Part shown: piece by piece, positions 11,586 to 23,369 of the stretch
Layout of the letters: each line of letters begins with the position of its first letter
Numbering within the stretch: the stretch's first letter is position 1
Origin: Uloborus plumipes
Taxonomy: Eukaryota; Arthropoda; Arachnida; Araneae; Uloboridae
DNA: 64,000 nt
Direction: 5' to 3'
NCBI GenBank assembly: GCA_038373865.1
Contig: JAXGGA010005824.1
Location: forward strand, 1-64,000
The notes under the pieces: model-generated
The model's database searches: none
What the model was told of the DNA's origin: nothing
The model's input: only the letters and a program-made list of their open reading frames with translations
Translations under genes and position numbers: made by a program

Positions 11586-12012
11586 CAGAGCCTGATTATG
11601 GCACGCGCCAACTAGGCCTGGACTGAAAACTGATACACAGTATTACATAATTATGTATTTTTAAGAGAATAATAATTTATTTGTTGAAAAAAAAAAAACT
11701 CTTTTGATTCTTAATTAGTATTTCGCTTATTTAGTATATTTTATGCAACTAAAAAAAGATTTCTTTCTCGAGAATTAACTATAAAACTCATAAGTTTAAA
11801 TGGATATGAAAACGTAGCATCAGTATTAGACATAATGCATGCAATGCGACTGCATAAGGGCCTTGCAGAGCTATTTACAATGATCCCCGCACCCAGAGGG
11901 GGATAGCACCGACAATGCCAAAAAATTAAAGATTATTTTTCGTTGACTTAACGTAGAAGGGCCTCAAAAGTATTGTCGGCCTTGGGCCTCACTTTTAGTT
12001 AGTCGGGCCCTG
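11586..12012. mobile_element. hAT-type non-autonomous element in HSF intron
   Basis: A 427-bp element starting CAGAGCCTGATTATGGCAC and ending AGTCGGGCCCTG. The flanking octamers TCGATTAG (11578-11585) and CCGGTTAG (12013-12020) match at 6 of 8 positions, fitting an aged duplication. It is the inverted relative of 1-376. Confidence 0.7.
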
Positions 12013-12402
12013 CCGGTTAGAAATTAATTACTCCACAATCGAACTAGTTTGCCACCCATGCTTTACGTGACCATACGTTCCGCTTTGAGCCTGACAAGGA
12101 TAATTCCATTTTTTGGGAGCTGTCCCGTGTTCCCCGAACAAACTTCGGAAGCTGAAATGTCCCCCTGTCTATAAGAGTAACCTAGAGAAGAAAGTCAACC
12201 CATACAGTTACAAATTTAAAAAAAAAAGAGACCTGGATATCTACAATTATTTGAGAGGTACGAACTTAGGCATTATTAAGAGTGAAAGCAGATATTCTCA
12301 AGAGCATTCTTTAATAGTCTCCACCCCCCCCCCCCCCGGCAAACAAAATTGCTAATGTGCATCGGGAAAAAATCTGACTCGATAATTTCTGTTGTTTTTC
12401 AG

Positions 12403-12527
12403 ATGGATTTAGAAAGCTGAGCTGTGTGGATCAAGGAGGAATGCATTGCTACAAAAATGAAATTGAATTTTACCACCAGTACTTCTTAAAAGGCCAGGAG
12501 AGCTTGTTGGAGCTTATTAAGCGAAAG
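12403..12527 (+). CDS. HSF: Heat shock factor, end of DNA-binding domain (wing)
   Basis: The exon follows TGTTTTTCAG and completes the Tyr codon, giving YGFRKLSCVDQGG, then a wing and the terminal block EFYHQYFLKGQESLLELIKRK-like sequence. The family usually has EFxHPxFxRGQExLLxxIKRK, so the histidine, phenylalanine, Gly-Gln-Glu and basic end are kept, while the usual proline is Gln and the Arg before Gly is Lys. It is 125 nt long, enters in phase 1 and leaves in phase 0 at AAAG/GTAAGT. This closes the DNA-binding domain. The next exon, after a 6.2-kb intron, starts the linker and coiled coil. Confidence 0.96.
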
Positions 12528-13361
12528 GTAAGTCGGTTTATTATTCTGTACTTATATCTGCAATCTTTTCTATGTGAAAGCCTGAGGGAACCAGCCATAC
12601 CACGTCATTGGTTTCGTTTCTCAAAGCGCGCTTTTTTGCGCATGGGTTTTTAAAAATTCATTAAAAATCAGTCATTGAGTTTTAAAATTAGGCTATTGGG
12701 AATTCTTGTATTTTGTAAGTCTCTGAATAATACCGATTTGTCAACGTAGGAATATTTAACAGGCTGATACTTCCCTATTTCTTCAATAGGGGTAGGTTTA
12801 AATGCAACTGATAATCATGTTGACTACTTAGTCACGGTGGGGTGTCAGGAAGTAATGTTGTCCTTGGGTTGATTTCATTCCTTTGAACAATTACTTCCCC
12901 CTTGAATTTTTTTTTAACAAACCTTCATTGATCTAGAAATTTAATTGTTCTACGTCTTTGAACTCTGTCCTCGCAGTGTCGGCTAATCTGCACTACCCAT
13001 GAGCCAAGCAAGCAACATGAATCATCCTTGGACAGAATGTTCGAAATTCTTTCTTTGTTTTTATCGTGAAAGATGCAACGTCACTCACAAGTAAAATGCG
13101 TTATCATCTGGTTTGCCGCTGTGTCTTCTTCTTCAGAGTCCCCAAAACAAAGATCTTAGTACACCTGCCTGCCTTTGGGGGAAAAAAAGGGACTCGGGAG
13201 GGGGGCGGATACACCCATCCCTTGAGGGACTCTCCACCAGAAAATTTTCAATTTTGAAGTTCAAAAACTGAATTTCAGACGTGTTTTAATGATAAAGGAA
13301 GGATGCTTGGGTTCTTCCTCTGAAATGTTTCGGAATTGAAGTCAAAAACCTATGTGATCAG

Positions 13362-14195
13362 CAGGGTGTAAAAAAATTCAATGATTTTTTTAAAAAAATC
13401 AAAAAAATCGGATTTTTTTTATTTAAATCGGATTTTTTTGATTTTTTCAAAAAAAAAATAGAAACTTCAGTTATTAATTAATTTTTATTTATGAACAACT
13501 TACCTTTAAGTTTTTAAAAATACAAAAATACCTTTGAAGTAAAGCTTCACCAGTAAGAAACCCAGAAAAAAGTGTTAGGAGCCAATATGAAAATAATCCT
13601 GTCTACTAGCTAGGATAAAAATCAAATGGAGCAGGAAGCTCAACCCAATCCTCGCTTCATTCAGCCCCCCCCCCCTCTTTATTTTGCTTTTGTTTTGCAA
13701 AGCTGGAATATGTTCCATTTGAGCCACTAATAAGGACTGCCCCCCCCCCCCCCCCCAGTTAGTTGCTAATGCAAGGCATAGAAAATTCGTCTTCTGTTTG
13801 GTTGTTTTTGTTTTTTCTTTTCACTGAAAGTATATCACACACATTCTATCATGTCCCTCCCCCTCAATTCACTCTTTGCAACACCTGCATGTATTTTCTT
13901 TATTTCACATATTAGACAACAAATAGCACAATTTGTGCATACATATTATTTGGACTGCAACCTTCCAGCATCTGTGGAGGGGGGATGAGTAGGATTACTT
14001 TTCCATTTATTAGATGGAAATCAAAGCTCTAAAAGAAAATGGTAAAAATAATGAAATTGGGATTGTCCTAGAGAATTTTTTAAGGATTAAAATAAAAAGT
14101 GATTTAAATCAATGATTTTTTTAAAAAATCAATTGATTTAAATCGCGATTTAAATCACTGATTTAAATCAATTGATTTAAATCATCGACATCCTG
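13362..14195. mobile_element. hAT-type element with AATTGATTTAAATC palindromes
   Basis: An 834-bp element starting CAGGGTGTAAAAAAATTCA and ending ATCATCGACATCCTG, flanked by exact 8-bp duplications GTGATCAG (13354-13361 and 14196-14203). Both ends carry runs of GATTTAAATC and AATTGATTT that can pair with each other. No transposase domain is seen inside. Confidence 0.9.
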
Positions 14196-14203
14196 GTGAT
14201 CAG

Positions 14204-16604
14204 TATTTGCAAATTGGGAAAACATAGCAGAAGGCGGAAAAAAATTAATCGCCCCTTCCCTTGAAACATTTCTGAATCCGACTTTGGGACGCATAGTAAA
14301 AAAGGTTGGAAGTGTCATATAAACGTATACGACATAAGTACATAGTGTCTTTTCAAAATTCTGTAAAAATTATCTATCAACGATGAATTAACATGTTTAT
14401 CATTTTTACTATTCTAATCATTGAAACTATTGAGACTTCAGTTTGTAAGACAGATTAAAATTTTAGTAGACATTATTAAGGTATAAAAGTAATATGCATC
14501 TTTATAAAAAAGCTTTTCATAAAGCACTATGCTGGAGAAAGGCATTTGCTCTTCGGTTCTTTCTAGAAGTCATTCTAGTTCTGAGGTACAGAAATTTGTC
14601 GAAGGAAATTAAAATAACGTAAAGATACTAAGGAATAGTTAAGTCTGGATTATTCAAAATTAATCTGCTTAAAGATTAATTTTGTATTAAGATATGCATA
14701 AATTAATTTTCGAATTTCATCTTTTTCCATAGGCAATTCTGTGGGTTCCCTGCTTATATTCGCATGTATATTTTTGCGTAAAATATTTCGCTAAAGTTTT
14801 TTTTAACGCCTTTAAGATTAATTCCTATTTAAATACCGGCTTCAAAAATGTGAAACAAAAGCTTAAATTATGTCAGTGGACTTTGCTGCAGCAATTGTTG
14901 CGCTAGGGACTGATCTCTCTTTGATTATTAAGTTCAATAAACGTAAAGTTCAAATATTTTCATAGTGATTCTTATCTTTGTGTACATGTTTCGAAGTTGA
15001 TTAGTTGTGTATTGATCTGCATTATCTCTTTCACTCTGATAAAAACTATACAGACTTTATCTTAATTCAAAGTTCATAGCACCAGTATGGATTCTCTTAG
15101 AACTTGTGCATGTTTCTATAATTAGAACGTATTATTCAATGAATTGTTGAAATTTAAATTAATTTAAGTTAATCTTTTTTAAACAATTTTTAATGTAGAG
15201 ATTCTTTATATTTTCAAATACAAATGTTTATACACAAGTGATTTCATGCCCCCATCCCCCATCCTCACTGAATTTAAAGCACTTTTTTAACTCACAAAAG
15301 GAGCTACAAACGATGTTATTTGTGACCTAGAAGAATATCGAGATGTAATATTTTCATTTATTTATTGTTATTGTTAGCAAAGGAAAAGAAACATGTGGAA
15401 TAAAAAATTATTTCAGTATTGTCTTCCATAACAGTTGGTCTCACTTCATTTATTTATTTTACCTGTTCAGATAGGAAAATTTTATGTGTATGTAATTTTT
15501 TTCCAAAATCTGTTACATAAATTTTCGCTTACGATTATTTATTGGGGCCAGATGGTAGTCTTGAACTAAAAATTTGCTTGTTTAAAAAAAATAAATAAAA
15601 TAAATTTTCCGAAACTTTGCGCCGATTAATTTAAGACCGATTTTGCGATCGATTTTAAACCAACAAAAACGTTTTTTTTTTTTTTTTTTTCCATTAAAAA
15701 AGTTTTGTTTCAAGAAAATTATTTTATTTGTTTGAAGTTGAAAGCAGATATGAAATAATTCTCACACTGCAGCGTAAGACAATTATCGTGAGATAGCTAA
15801 TGTGAGAAAATTGAAACGGGAATGTAAGCTTGTTTAAAAATAAAAAAGTTCTCTGTGAGCTTCTTGCGAAGATATTTTTGTCAGAGCTATTATTGTCCTC
15901 GTCATTATTAGTCCTGAAAAATCAGAATTTATTACACTGGTTACTTTTAGTGTAAGAAAAGTTGCTTGCTGTGACTCAATGTGAAAATTTGCTCCGAATT
16001 GCGCCTAGTTACTTTTAGTGTAAGAAAAGTTGCTTCTCCAGAGTTTAGTGTGACTAAAAATCGGAAAATCTGCGCCGAACTGCGCCTATTTTGAAATCCT
16101 TTCACATTCTGCTCTGGAAACGGTTGAATTTACCGAATTTGAGCAGATTGCGCCGAAAATGAGGGATCAAAAATTTCGTTTCGTCGTCGATGACGAAAAA
16201 TCGTCATCCAGAACGCGTTATGACGAAAAATAGACCCACGGTCCAAATTTTGTTTTTGGTTTTTTTGGTCAAAAAGAAAAAAAAAACGAACTTCACTCTA
16301 TTTCAATGAATAGTACCCGAAAATTACGACGCATTAACGCTGTTAGATAAAGTATCCTGACTTCATATGAGAACGGCATGAGTTCAAAACGTACGCCTAA
16401 GTTTAGTAAGAACTTCATCTGACTTCAGAAGGATTTTTTTTTAATAGCTGCTATTTGCAAAAAAGAAACAAACAACTCGCACTTTTGAGGTTATTAAAAA
16501 TTATTACTTTTCCTCTATCAAGGTCGAATGCTTTGCACGGGTCAGCAAAAATTATAATTATTGTTAAACTGTTCACACTCCGTATTTTTTCCATTCCCCA
16601 TTGC
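14204..16604. other. HSF intron 2, unassigned part
   Basis: AT-rich intron sequence. The only structure seen is a local duplication of GTTACTTTTAGTGTAAGAAAAGTTGCTT at about 15940 and 16008, near TGCGCC-containing words. No coding region is supported. Confidence 0.5.
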
Positions 16605-16612
16605 ATTTTAAA

Positions 16613-17154
16613 CTGAGGCGGGTCTAACGGTACGCGGACTAAGCGGTCGCGTGGGGCCCCGTCGACCCGTGATGCGCTATGGGGCCCCGAAATTCTCCTA
16701 GAATCTAAAATTCGAATGCACTGGTTTTAGATATTATCAAGCTGCTAGAGGGATGTCTTGCACATTTCCGAACATGGAGACACTTTTGAAAATATTTTTG
16801 ACAATACCCATGTCAAATGCATCAGGTGAAAGATCGTTTTCTGTTTCAAAAAGAGTTAAAAATTATTTCCGCAGTAAAATGGGAGAAGAGATGCTTAACA
16901 ACTTAGCCATACTGTATATTGAACAGGAACTGTTGAACCGCGTCGACACGGAAAACATAATTAATGATTTTGCTGCAATTAAATCTAGACGAAAATTTAT
17001 ATGAGGTATGTAAATAAAAAATATTGGTAAACTGCATTGGTTTTTTTTTCTCGAGGGGGGGGGGGAATTTTCTCCCCCTTTTCTAGAGTGGGGTGGAGGG
17101 GGGCCCCAAAAACTTTTACCGCTTGTGGCCCCCACTTCACTTGATCCGCCTCTG
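16613..17154 (+). mobile_element. Decayed hAT transposon with transposase C-terminus
   Basis: A 542-bp element with ends CTGAGGCGGGTC / GATCCGCCTCTG, flanked by exact 8-bp duplications ATTTTAAA (16605-16612 and 17155-17162). It carries the transposase fragment at 16753-17004 and GC-rich GGGGCCCC-containing flanks. Most of an autonomous hAT (about 3 kb) has been lost, so it is an internal-deletion derivative. Confidence 0.92.
16753..17004 (+). pseudogene. hAT transposase, C-terminal dimerisation domain fragment
   Basis: An 83-codon open frame reads TFPNMETLLKIFLTIPMSNA, then SGERSFSVSKRVKNYFRSKM and a helix with LNNLAILYIEQELLNRVD. These match the hAT dimerisation domain block (FPxLxxLxxxxLxIPxSxASxERxFS...LxxLxxLxIxxxLxxxID), with the ERSFS core kept. 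The frame is complete to a stop, but the RNase H-like catalytic part is absent. The start ATG is arbitrary. It lies inside HSF intron 2 on the gene's sense strand. Confidence 0.88.
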
Positions 17155-17162
17155 ATTTTAAA

Positions 17163-18722
17163 TATTCCTGTGCAGAATAAATGCAGAAACAATCTATCAA
17201 TTCATTTGGAAGTTTTTTTTTTCTTAAATATATCGCGGGATATACTTCTCTTATATTTTCCGACTAAAAGAATTTCTATGCATCTTAGATAATTTCAGCA
17301 CATTTTAAAAGGATATCTATATGTTTTGACGAAATTTTCTTAGTTTCTACCTCTTATAATAAAATCTGTTTTGGAAGCCTGCCAACATCGAACACGTGCT
17401 TCGCAAATAATTGCATCTTGTGCTTCAATCCTTTTGCATCCTAAACATATTTCAATTATTTTGGAAGTTGGAAGTTATTTTAGCCTATTCTACTTCAAAT
17501 CAGCGTATTTTATACTTCATTTTAATCACTAGCGTATTTTTTTTTTTAACTTGAAAACATTCTTTTTAAACCTTCTACTATTAGAATGAATGTAGAAATG
17601 AACAAATCTTCTGATTCGTTGTATCAATTAAAATAAGTACTTGAAGATTAAAATATTTGCTCCACATTTGATATGAATTTTCTCAATATCAAACATGGCT
17701 AAAATCCCGTGTTTCAGGATTGGATTATAATTGAATACATGTTTGGATTCGAAATATTACTTTGCTGCTTGTGGTTTCAATGTTTTTTTGCATCTTATAA
17801 ATACTTCAATTATGTGGAAGGTTGAAAGTTATTTTAACCTAAGGCTCCTAAGGTTACCTTTACATTCGCTTATGTTCTCTTAAAATTTAATACAACATTT
17901 TATTTTTTGTTTTAACAACTTTATTTCTAAAATTAGATTTTAATTGTCAAATTAACGTTTCAATATCACTTTTTTTCCTTTCTAAAGAATGACTTAACTA
18001 TAAAATATATTTTGCTAACTTTTAAATTCCAAAGTTAGACCCTCTTAAAAGGATACAATTTATCTTTACTATAAACTGCTGGGAAATTTTTCAAATTTTA
18101 TCCCAATTTCATAGATTATGAAGCTTTTCTGCAGTGATATGTGTGTGTATCGATTTTTTATGAAATATGGTCTGTCTAACAAAGTGTGTTAATCACTAAA
18201 AATGTTGTTTGAATCTGCTGCTCCAAAACTGCTTCTTAAATTAATTTCTAATTTTCCATTCCAACAGCGCAGCCAGAATTTACATTGTGGGAAACAGGGA
18301 GAGGAGATGATCATTAAGTTCTTACCTGAATAATAAACTATCATATATCAGGATTGGGGACACTATTAGTATTAAATTCCCAAATCCTGAAGGGGTTGCC
18401 CCCCCCCCCTCCCCTCGGTGCCACTGATGTGACCACATGTTGTTTTTACTGGGAAAACTTATTTGTTTTCAATATTTAATTCTAGGCTTGAAATGAAAAA
18501 AAAAACTGTAGTTTTGTAATTAGAAGTATATGATAGAAAATAATAGTATAAATATATATCATGGTATACTTGGTACAGGAGCTCAGTATATTTGCATTTG
18601 TACTTTTTAAAACTTTTTGAGCTATTTTGTTCTCCTGCTGCATCTTTATTAATTTAATATAAAAATCTTAGGTATTTCTATGGATTTGGTACCGTTTTTC
18701 AAAATTTCTTATTTATTTGCAG
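17163..18722. other. HSF intron 2, 3' part
   Basis: AT-rich. The segment around 17405-17490 (TTTTGCATC...GGAAGTTATTTTAGCCT) is loosely repeated about 355 bp later at 17770-17845. Nothing else is recognised. Confidence 0.4.
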
Positions 18723-18923
18723 ATCCCAAACAATAAATCTGAAGATCCAAAAGTAAAACAGGAATACATTGACGAACTGTTGTCAAATATTAAGTCCCTT
18801 AGGAACAAGCAAGAGAATTCTGATCAGTGCATGAGGAGCCTCAGGCGAGAAAATAGAATTTTGTGGAGGCAAGTCAATGTTTTAACTGATAACTATTCCA
18901 AACAGCAAGCAGTCTTACAGCAG
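18723..18923 (+). CDS. HSF: Heat shock factor, linker and HR-A coiled coil
   Basis: This 201-nt, 67-codon exon is phase 0 on both sides, with a TTTGCAG acceptor and a CAG/GTAATT donor. It begins with a polar linker (IPNNKSEDPKVKQEY) and continues as the HR-A trimerisation helix, with leucines or other hydrophobics in heptad spacing (ELLSNIKSLRNKQE, then RRENRILWRQVNVL and a Gln-rich end). The core REN-x-x-LWRxV is typical of HSF HR-A/B. HSF monomers form a three-stranded coiled coil through this region on activation. Confidence 0.95.
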
Positions 18924-19389
18924 GTAATTGTTTAACTTCATTACTTCTTATATTTATGTATATATTTTGTAAATGATGACCCATCTGGACTACATATATT
19001 TTCCTTTGTATGTATGTATGTATGTATGCTTATAATATAAAACGATTGATTACATTACCCTCAATCTCATTAAACAGAGACTATTGTTGTATAAGATCTA
19101 GTTATATTATTGAGGCCTTTGATGAAAATCTTAGTTTTTAACAAACTTCAAAAAGGAGACTTCTCAATTCAAAGTGTTTGTATGTTTTTTTTTTAATTTA
19201 TTTTTTATATATATATATTTTTTTTTGTTTCTTAGCTCATGTTGTCTGACCTAGTGAACCCATTTCGACGATTATTTTTTTAGTGGATAGGGGACGCTCT
19301 AATTTTTTGGATCCCATACCTTTGATTGACCATATTAGTCCTTTAGAGAAAAAGTTATATGCAAAAAATAGGGAATTTCAGGCATTTTC

Positions 19390-19525
19390 CTTGGAAAATG
19401 ATTAAATATGAAACCCATTGTTACGAGAACACATGGTTGCTAGGAAACAGTAACAGTAATAATAATCTTAATGAAAATTTTGAATGAAGGCTCTCTTTAG
19501 CAAACATGAAATTCATTACTTTCTT
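19390..19525. repeat. Dispersed repeat, copy 1
   Basis: ATGATTAAATATGAAACCCA-TTGTTACGAGAACACATGG and the following ~100 bases recur in direct orientation at about 36085-36205. The class is not recognised. Confidence 0.6.
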
Positions 19526-19762
19526 TGCTTTCTCTGTGGTATATTTATCTTTATCTAATGCCAATAATACAAACGAGGCTTAAAAGTCAATGGCAAAAGT
19601 TCGCAAAACATATGTAACATTTGCTGTTCAATTTCTAAAACTCAAATTCAGATATCATTATAATATAAAAAACATTTTGAGTTATCTCTAAAATAAATCT
19701 TGCTTCTCAGATGAATACGTTTATAAAATGTTCTCCCAATTAAGTTGATAATATATTTTCAG

Positions 19763-19924
19763 CTTGTACCATTCTTTATGAATATGGTGCGATCAAATCG
19801 GGAAGTTACTATGAAAAGAAAACCTGCTTTAATGATGGATGAAAGTGACATACGTGCTAAGCTTGCCAGAATGTCCCCACCTTATTACCTGGATAAAAGC
19901 GATACTGAGCAGAGTAATTCCATG
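19763..19924 (+). CDS. HSF: Heat shock factor, HR-B end and basic segment
   Basis: This 162-nt, 54-codon, phase 0-0 exon follows ATATTTTCAG and ends at ATG/GTAAGT. It opens with LVPFFMNMVRSNRE, the counterpart of the family's LIQFLxxLVQSNR at the end of HR-B. A basic run MKRKP follows, which in this position of HSF commonly serves nuclear import (inferred). The rest is the acidic/polar stretch MDESDIRAKLARMSPPYY and a Ser/Thr-rich end. A proline sits near the start of the helix, where most relatives have Gln. Confidence 0.94.
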
Positions 19925-22092
19925 GTAAGTAATTGCAATTTTAAATGTTAAGTCTGATTTATTTCAGTATTTATTTAAAAACTTTCGTCTGTTAGTAATT
20001 TCTTTTACTTTTTAGTTTTTTGTATTTAATGCTTGAATTTTGTCATGATTTCTGCTTAATTATTTTATGTAGTTTAAGTATTCAAACTTGGAACATTTTT
20101 TTTCTCAATTTAATTCAGTGTCTCTTTTTCCTTTGCATTTCTGTACTTACTATAAGTAGTTATTTGCCTTAGTGTATTATATGCAAAAATAAGGAAAAGT
20201 ATTTTCTTTATGTGATAAATTTTTAACTCCTCTGATAGCTGCATTTCCTTTGTTTACTCTTCTATGAACTTTTAACGAAACATGTACAGAAGAGCACCGA
20301 TTGGGTAGCCTGGTCAGGGTATAGGCAGATCCAGTAAATGAAAAATTCTTTGTATTTTACAACTTTAAAAAAGATTTTGTAACATCCCTTTGCATTTTCC
20401 ACGTTTAGAACTGACAATTTTTTTCTGTTGCAAACGAACAGCACTGTTTGATTTATCAATCAAACACTGTTGCATATTCCTGATCATCCCAATTTTAATC
20501 ATATTCGTTGTAAATCCTTCAATCAGTTTCATTCATCTTTGAATTAACTACTAGAGGACACACCTCATCCTAAGTTATTCTCCTATTTTCAGGAGATAGG
20601 ATTTCTTTCTTTAATGTAGTGCTTTTCCCTGGCATCTTCGTTTATGTTTTGTTTTTTTATGTTTTTAATGTTTCTTAAAATTACTTTTCAGTTTATTCTT
20701 TTGGTTCATTATTCAAAAATTAAATTTTGTTCCTATGTGTTTCGGCAAATATTTTCAAAAATCTAGATTTTCTATTTTTTGCCCCTTTAACAATTTCTCT
20801 TTTTTGGCTCCTTTTTCTACTTTTCAGTAATAGTTCAGCATATTATAGCCTATGAAAGCTCTTGTGCCAGTTACCCAATCTAACCATAATATCTAACCAA
20901 CCGATCCGTTACAAATGGCATATTTAGAAGTTAATTTTTCGCTTTTAACAGATTTTTCCCCCACCTTTCTTTCAGCAGTCTAGACAAAAAATACATGACA
21001 AAAAGTACATGTACTTCACCACCCCAACAGTTCCCCCCCCCCCTTTTTTTTGTTTTCAGAAAGTGTCAAAGAGATATCAGCAGCCTATGCCTTGACAAAT
21101 ACAGTTTTGGACATTTGTTACTCAGCTCCTAATTAATCAGTGCTCTACTGTATTTTCTCATGAGATAATTTTCAGTTATTATATTTCATTTTTTGAAGTT
21201 AATTCAAATTTTCTAAATTATATTTTATTTCCAGCAGTATTAGAAATTTTTTAAAGTTATGCCTTACTTAACAAATTAACATATCTTGTGCTTAAATCTT
21301 GTAATTGCATTTCACCTAATAAATTTATTCTGTAAAATGCAAATTCAAAACAGTAATATCATCTAGACAAGAAATAAACTACTCGTTGTGCGTGGTGAGT
21401 AATCAGTGAAAAGCGATCTTAATAATAGAAAATTTTCATCGCTGCCATATAGTGATTGCTACCTGTTGCAAGTAGTTAGTATTCTAGAAAAAAAAAATAG
21501 CCTTTTTAAACTGAGAATTTGGCATTTGCTGAAAAGTTTTTGCTGGGCCATTTATGGAGTCCTGGTAAAGTTTTGTGATGATTATTTTTGCTATTGTTAC
21601 GGCTTCATTAAAACGTGCTTAGTGCATTCTAAATTTAAATATTACCTGGTTTGAAAAAAAAAAAAAAGAAAAAATCATTTCCTTTACTGCAATGGTATTG
21701 TATAACAACTATACCAGTTAGGCTCTTATACCCATGCCTATATTCATTTAAAAGCATAAAAGGAGCTGGTTCGTAACTAAAATGCACTATATTCATTATT
21801 CAAAGCAATGCGGTTGTTACTTTTAGTCTTAAAACGCTGCATGAAATTGTTAAGTAGGCATAACTTGTATTCCTGTATGTGGTATTTGACTCATGGATGT
21901 GAACCATCTTGTGAATTTGTTTTACTTGCCTTACCACTTGCCCTTTCAGCTCTAGGGAGTGTTGCATTGCCGTTCTGCCGGTGTAACATGCGAGTTATTT
22001 CTTCAAATGTGTAGGAGTGTCTAATCAGAATAGCTATGTATAGCTTTGATTCATGATATTCTAAGTGAATATACTGAAGTTGTTTTTTATAG

Positions 22093-22343
22093 CCTTCACC
22101 ACCAAGTAGTGTTTCAAATAGAGGACCTGTTATTCATGATGTAACAGAGATGGAAAGTCACAAGATGTTTCCAGCCAACATTTTATGTTCTCCAAACGCT
22201 TCCACGTCAAAAGAATGTGAAGCCATTGTCGATAGTCCTTTATCTTGTAACTTAGAAAGCTCAGAACAGACCATCGACTGTTCGTACAATGAGCCAGGTG
22301 GCTCAATGGAGACGATTAATATTTTAAACCAAAACTTTGAGAG
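22093..22343 (+). CDS. HSF: Heat shock factor, Ser/Pro-rich middle exon
   Basis: After a TTTTTTATAG acceptor, 83 codons plus two bases read PSPPSSVSNRGPVIHDVTEM, then a Ser/Asn/Cys-rich stretch and GGSMETINILNQNFER. No named domain is visible; its place after HR-A/B fits the low-complexity regulatory region of HSFs. The donor AG/GTGGGT at 22344 gives phase 2 and joins cleanly to the next exon, making an Arg codon (FERSRSNS). A second donor, GTAAGA at 22348, is four bases on. It looks stronger, but joined to the 29799 acceptor it would meet a TAG at once. The coding frame stays open into the intron until about 22527. Confidence 0.85.
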
Positions 22344-23200
22344 GTGGGTAAGAAGGGTCTCTCTTTCTCATTATATTAACAGTGTTAAAAGTTATGTGTT
22401 GGCCTTTGTAAAAGATGATACTTGTGATAATGTTGAGTTACCCTATGAAAGTTTTGAATTGTCTCAATCCCATGTACTTTTATTTTATTTTTGGAAAGAA
22501 GGACATATTTTCAGTTATATACGCTGATTGTTGATCAGTTTTGTTGAGTCAACTTGACAAACTTGCGCTTTTTTTACTAGTGTTTACAAATATCAGAAAT
22601 AATTGCTAAGGATGTATTCAGTTTAATTTATTCTTTTTATTACTTTTTCCAAACCCATTTAGATTGTATCTTTTAAAATCACAAGATTCATTGCATGAAA
22701 ACATTATCCACAGATTAACCTTTTGCAAACTTTTCTTTTAATCTTACATTTTAAAATTCACTACCATATGCTTCATCCGTAAAAATTTCTCGTTAATTAT
22801 TTTGGCTGCACATTGCTCACACACCAAATTTAAATCCTTATGTAAACTTATTTTTCAGTGAAAATTGTGTTTGACCTAAGTATAAAGTAACATAATATGA
22901 AATGTTTGAAAAATCTATATAAAGCTCCTTAGTAGTTTTAGCTCATTGAGCAACAAATAATTTCGACTATAGCTGTCCCTAGAGATGTCAGGGAACTTCC
23001 ATCTCCCTTTAACCAATATGAAGCATAATTGGTTATTCAATGCACAGCAAGCAAATATTTTGTTACTTCAAAAGTTATACCATTTACCTCAAGTTATACA
23101 CCTCAATTTTTTGTTAACATAGAAGATAAAAAATTAATACAATGTGCCTATTACATTGTCAATTATGATTGCCATTAATAAGACAAGACCACGTAACTTA

Positions 23201-23369
23201 CTGTCTAAAATTTTTTCGTGCGACCTCTGCAGCATCTGTGCACGCGCCAAGTCTCTTCGGACTTTCTCGAAATAGGGGGGAAAAGCAAAAGTGCGCATCC
23301 TAAACCTATCTCACCTTTTTCAGATGGAAGCGTCCAGGGCTGCCACGCGCACAAAACGCAAACGGACAG
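23201..23369. mobile_element. TA-flanked MITE (CTGTCT ends), copy 1
   Basis: A 169-bp element, CTGTCTAAAATTTTTTCGTG to AACGCAAACGGACAG, with TA on both sides. It is the reverse complement of most of the element at 50373-50570: the GTGCGACCTC, GCGCCAAGTCTCTTC and AAACCTATCTCACC segments recur. The TA duplication suggests Tc1/mariner or pogo mobilisation. Confidence 0.85.

Noticed and set aside
12113..12355. 80-codon frame just before the second HSF exon
   Set aside because: Ends in a poly(C) tract, has no recognisable residues and lies in the intron; the exon begins at 12403.
16863..17192. 109-codon - strand frame over the hAT remnant
   Set aside because: Antisense shadow of the transposase fragment plus poly(G/C).
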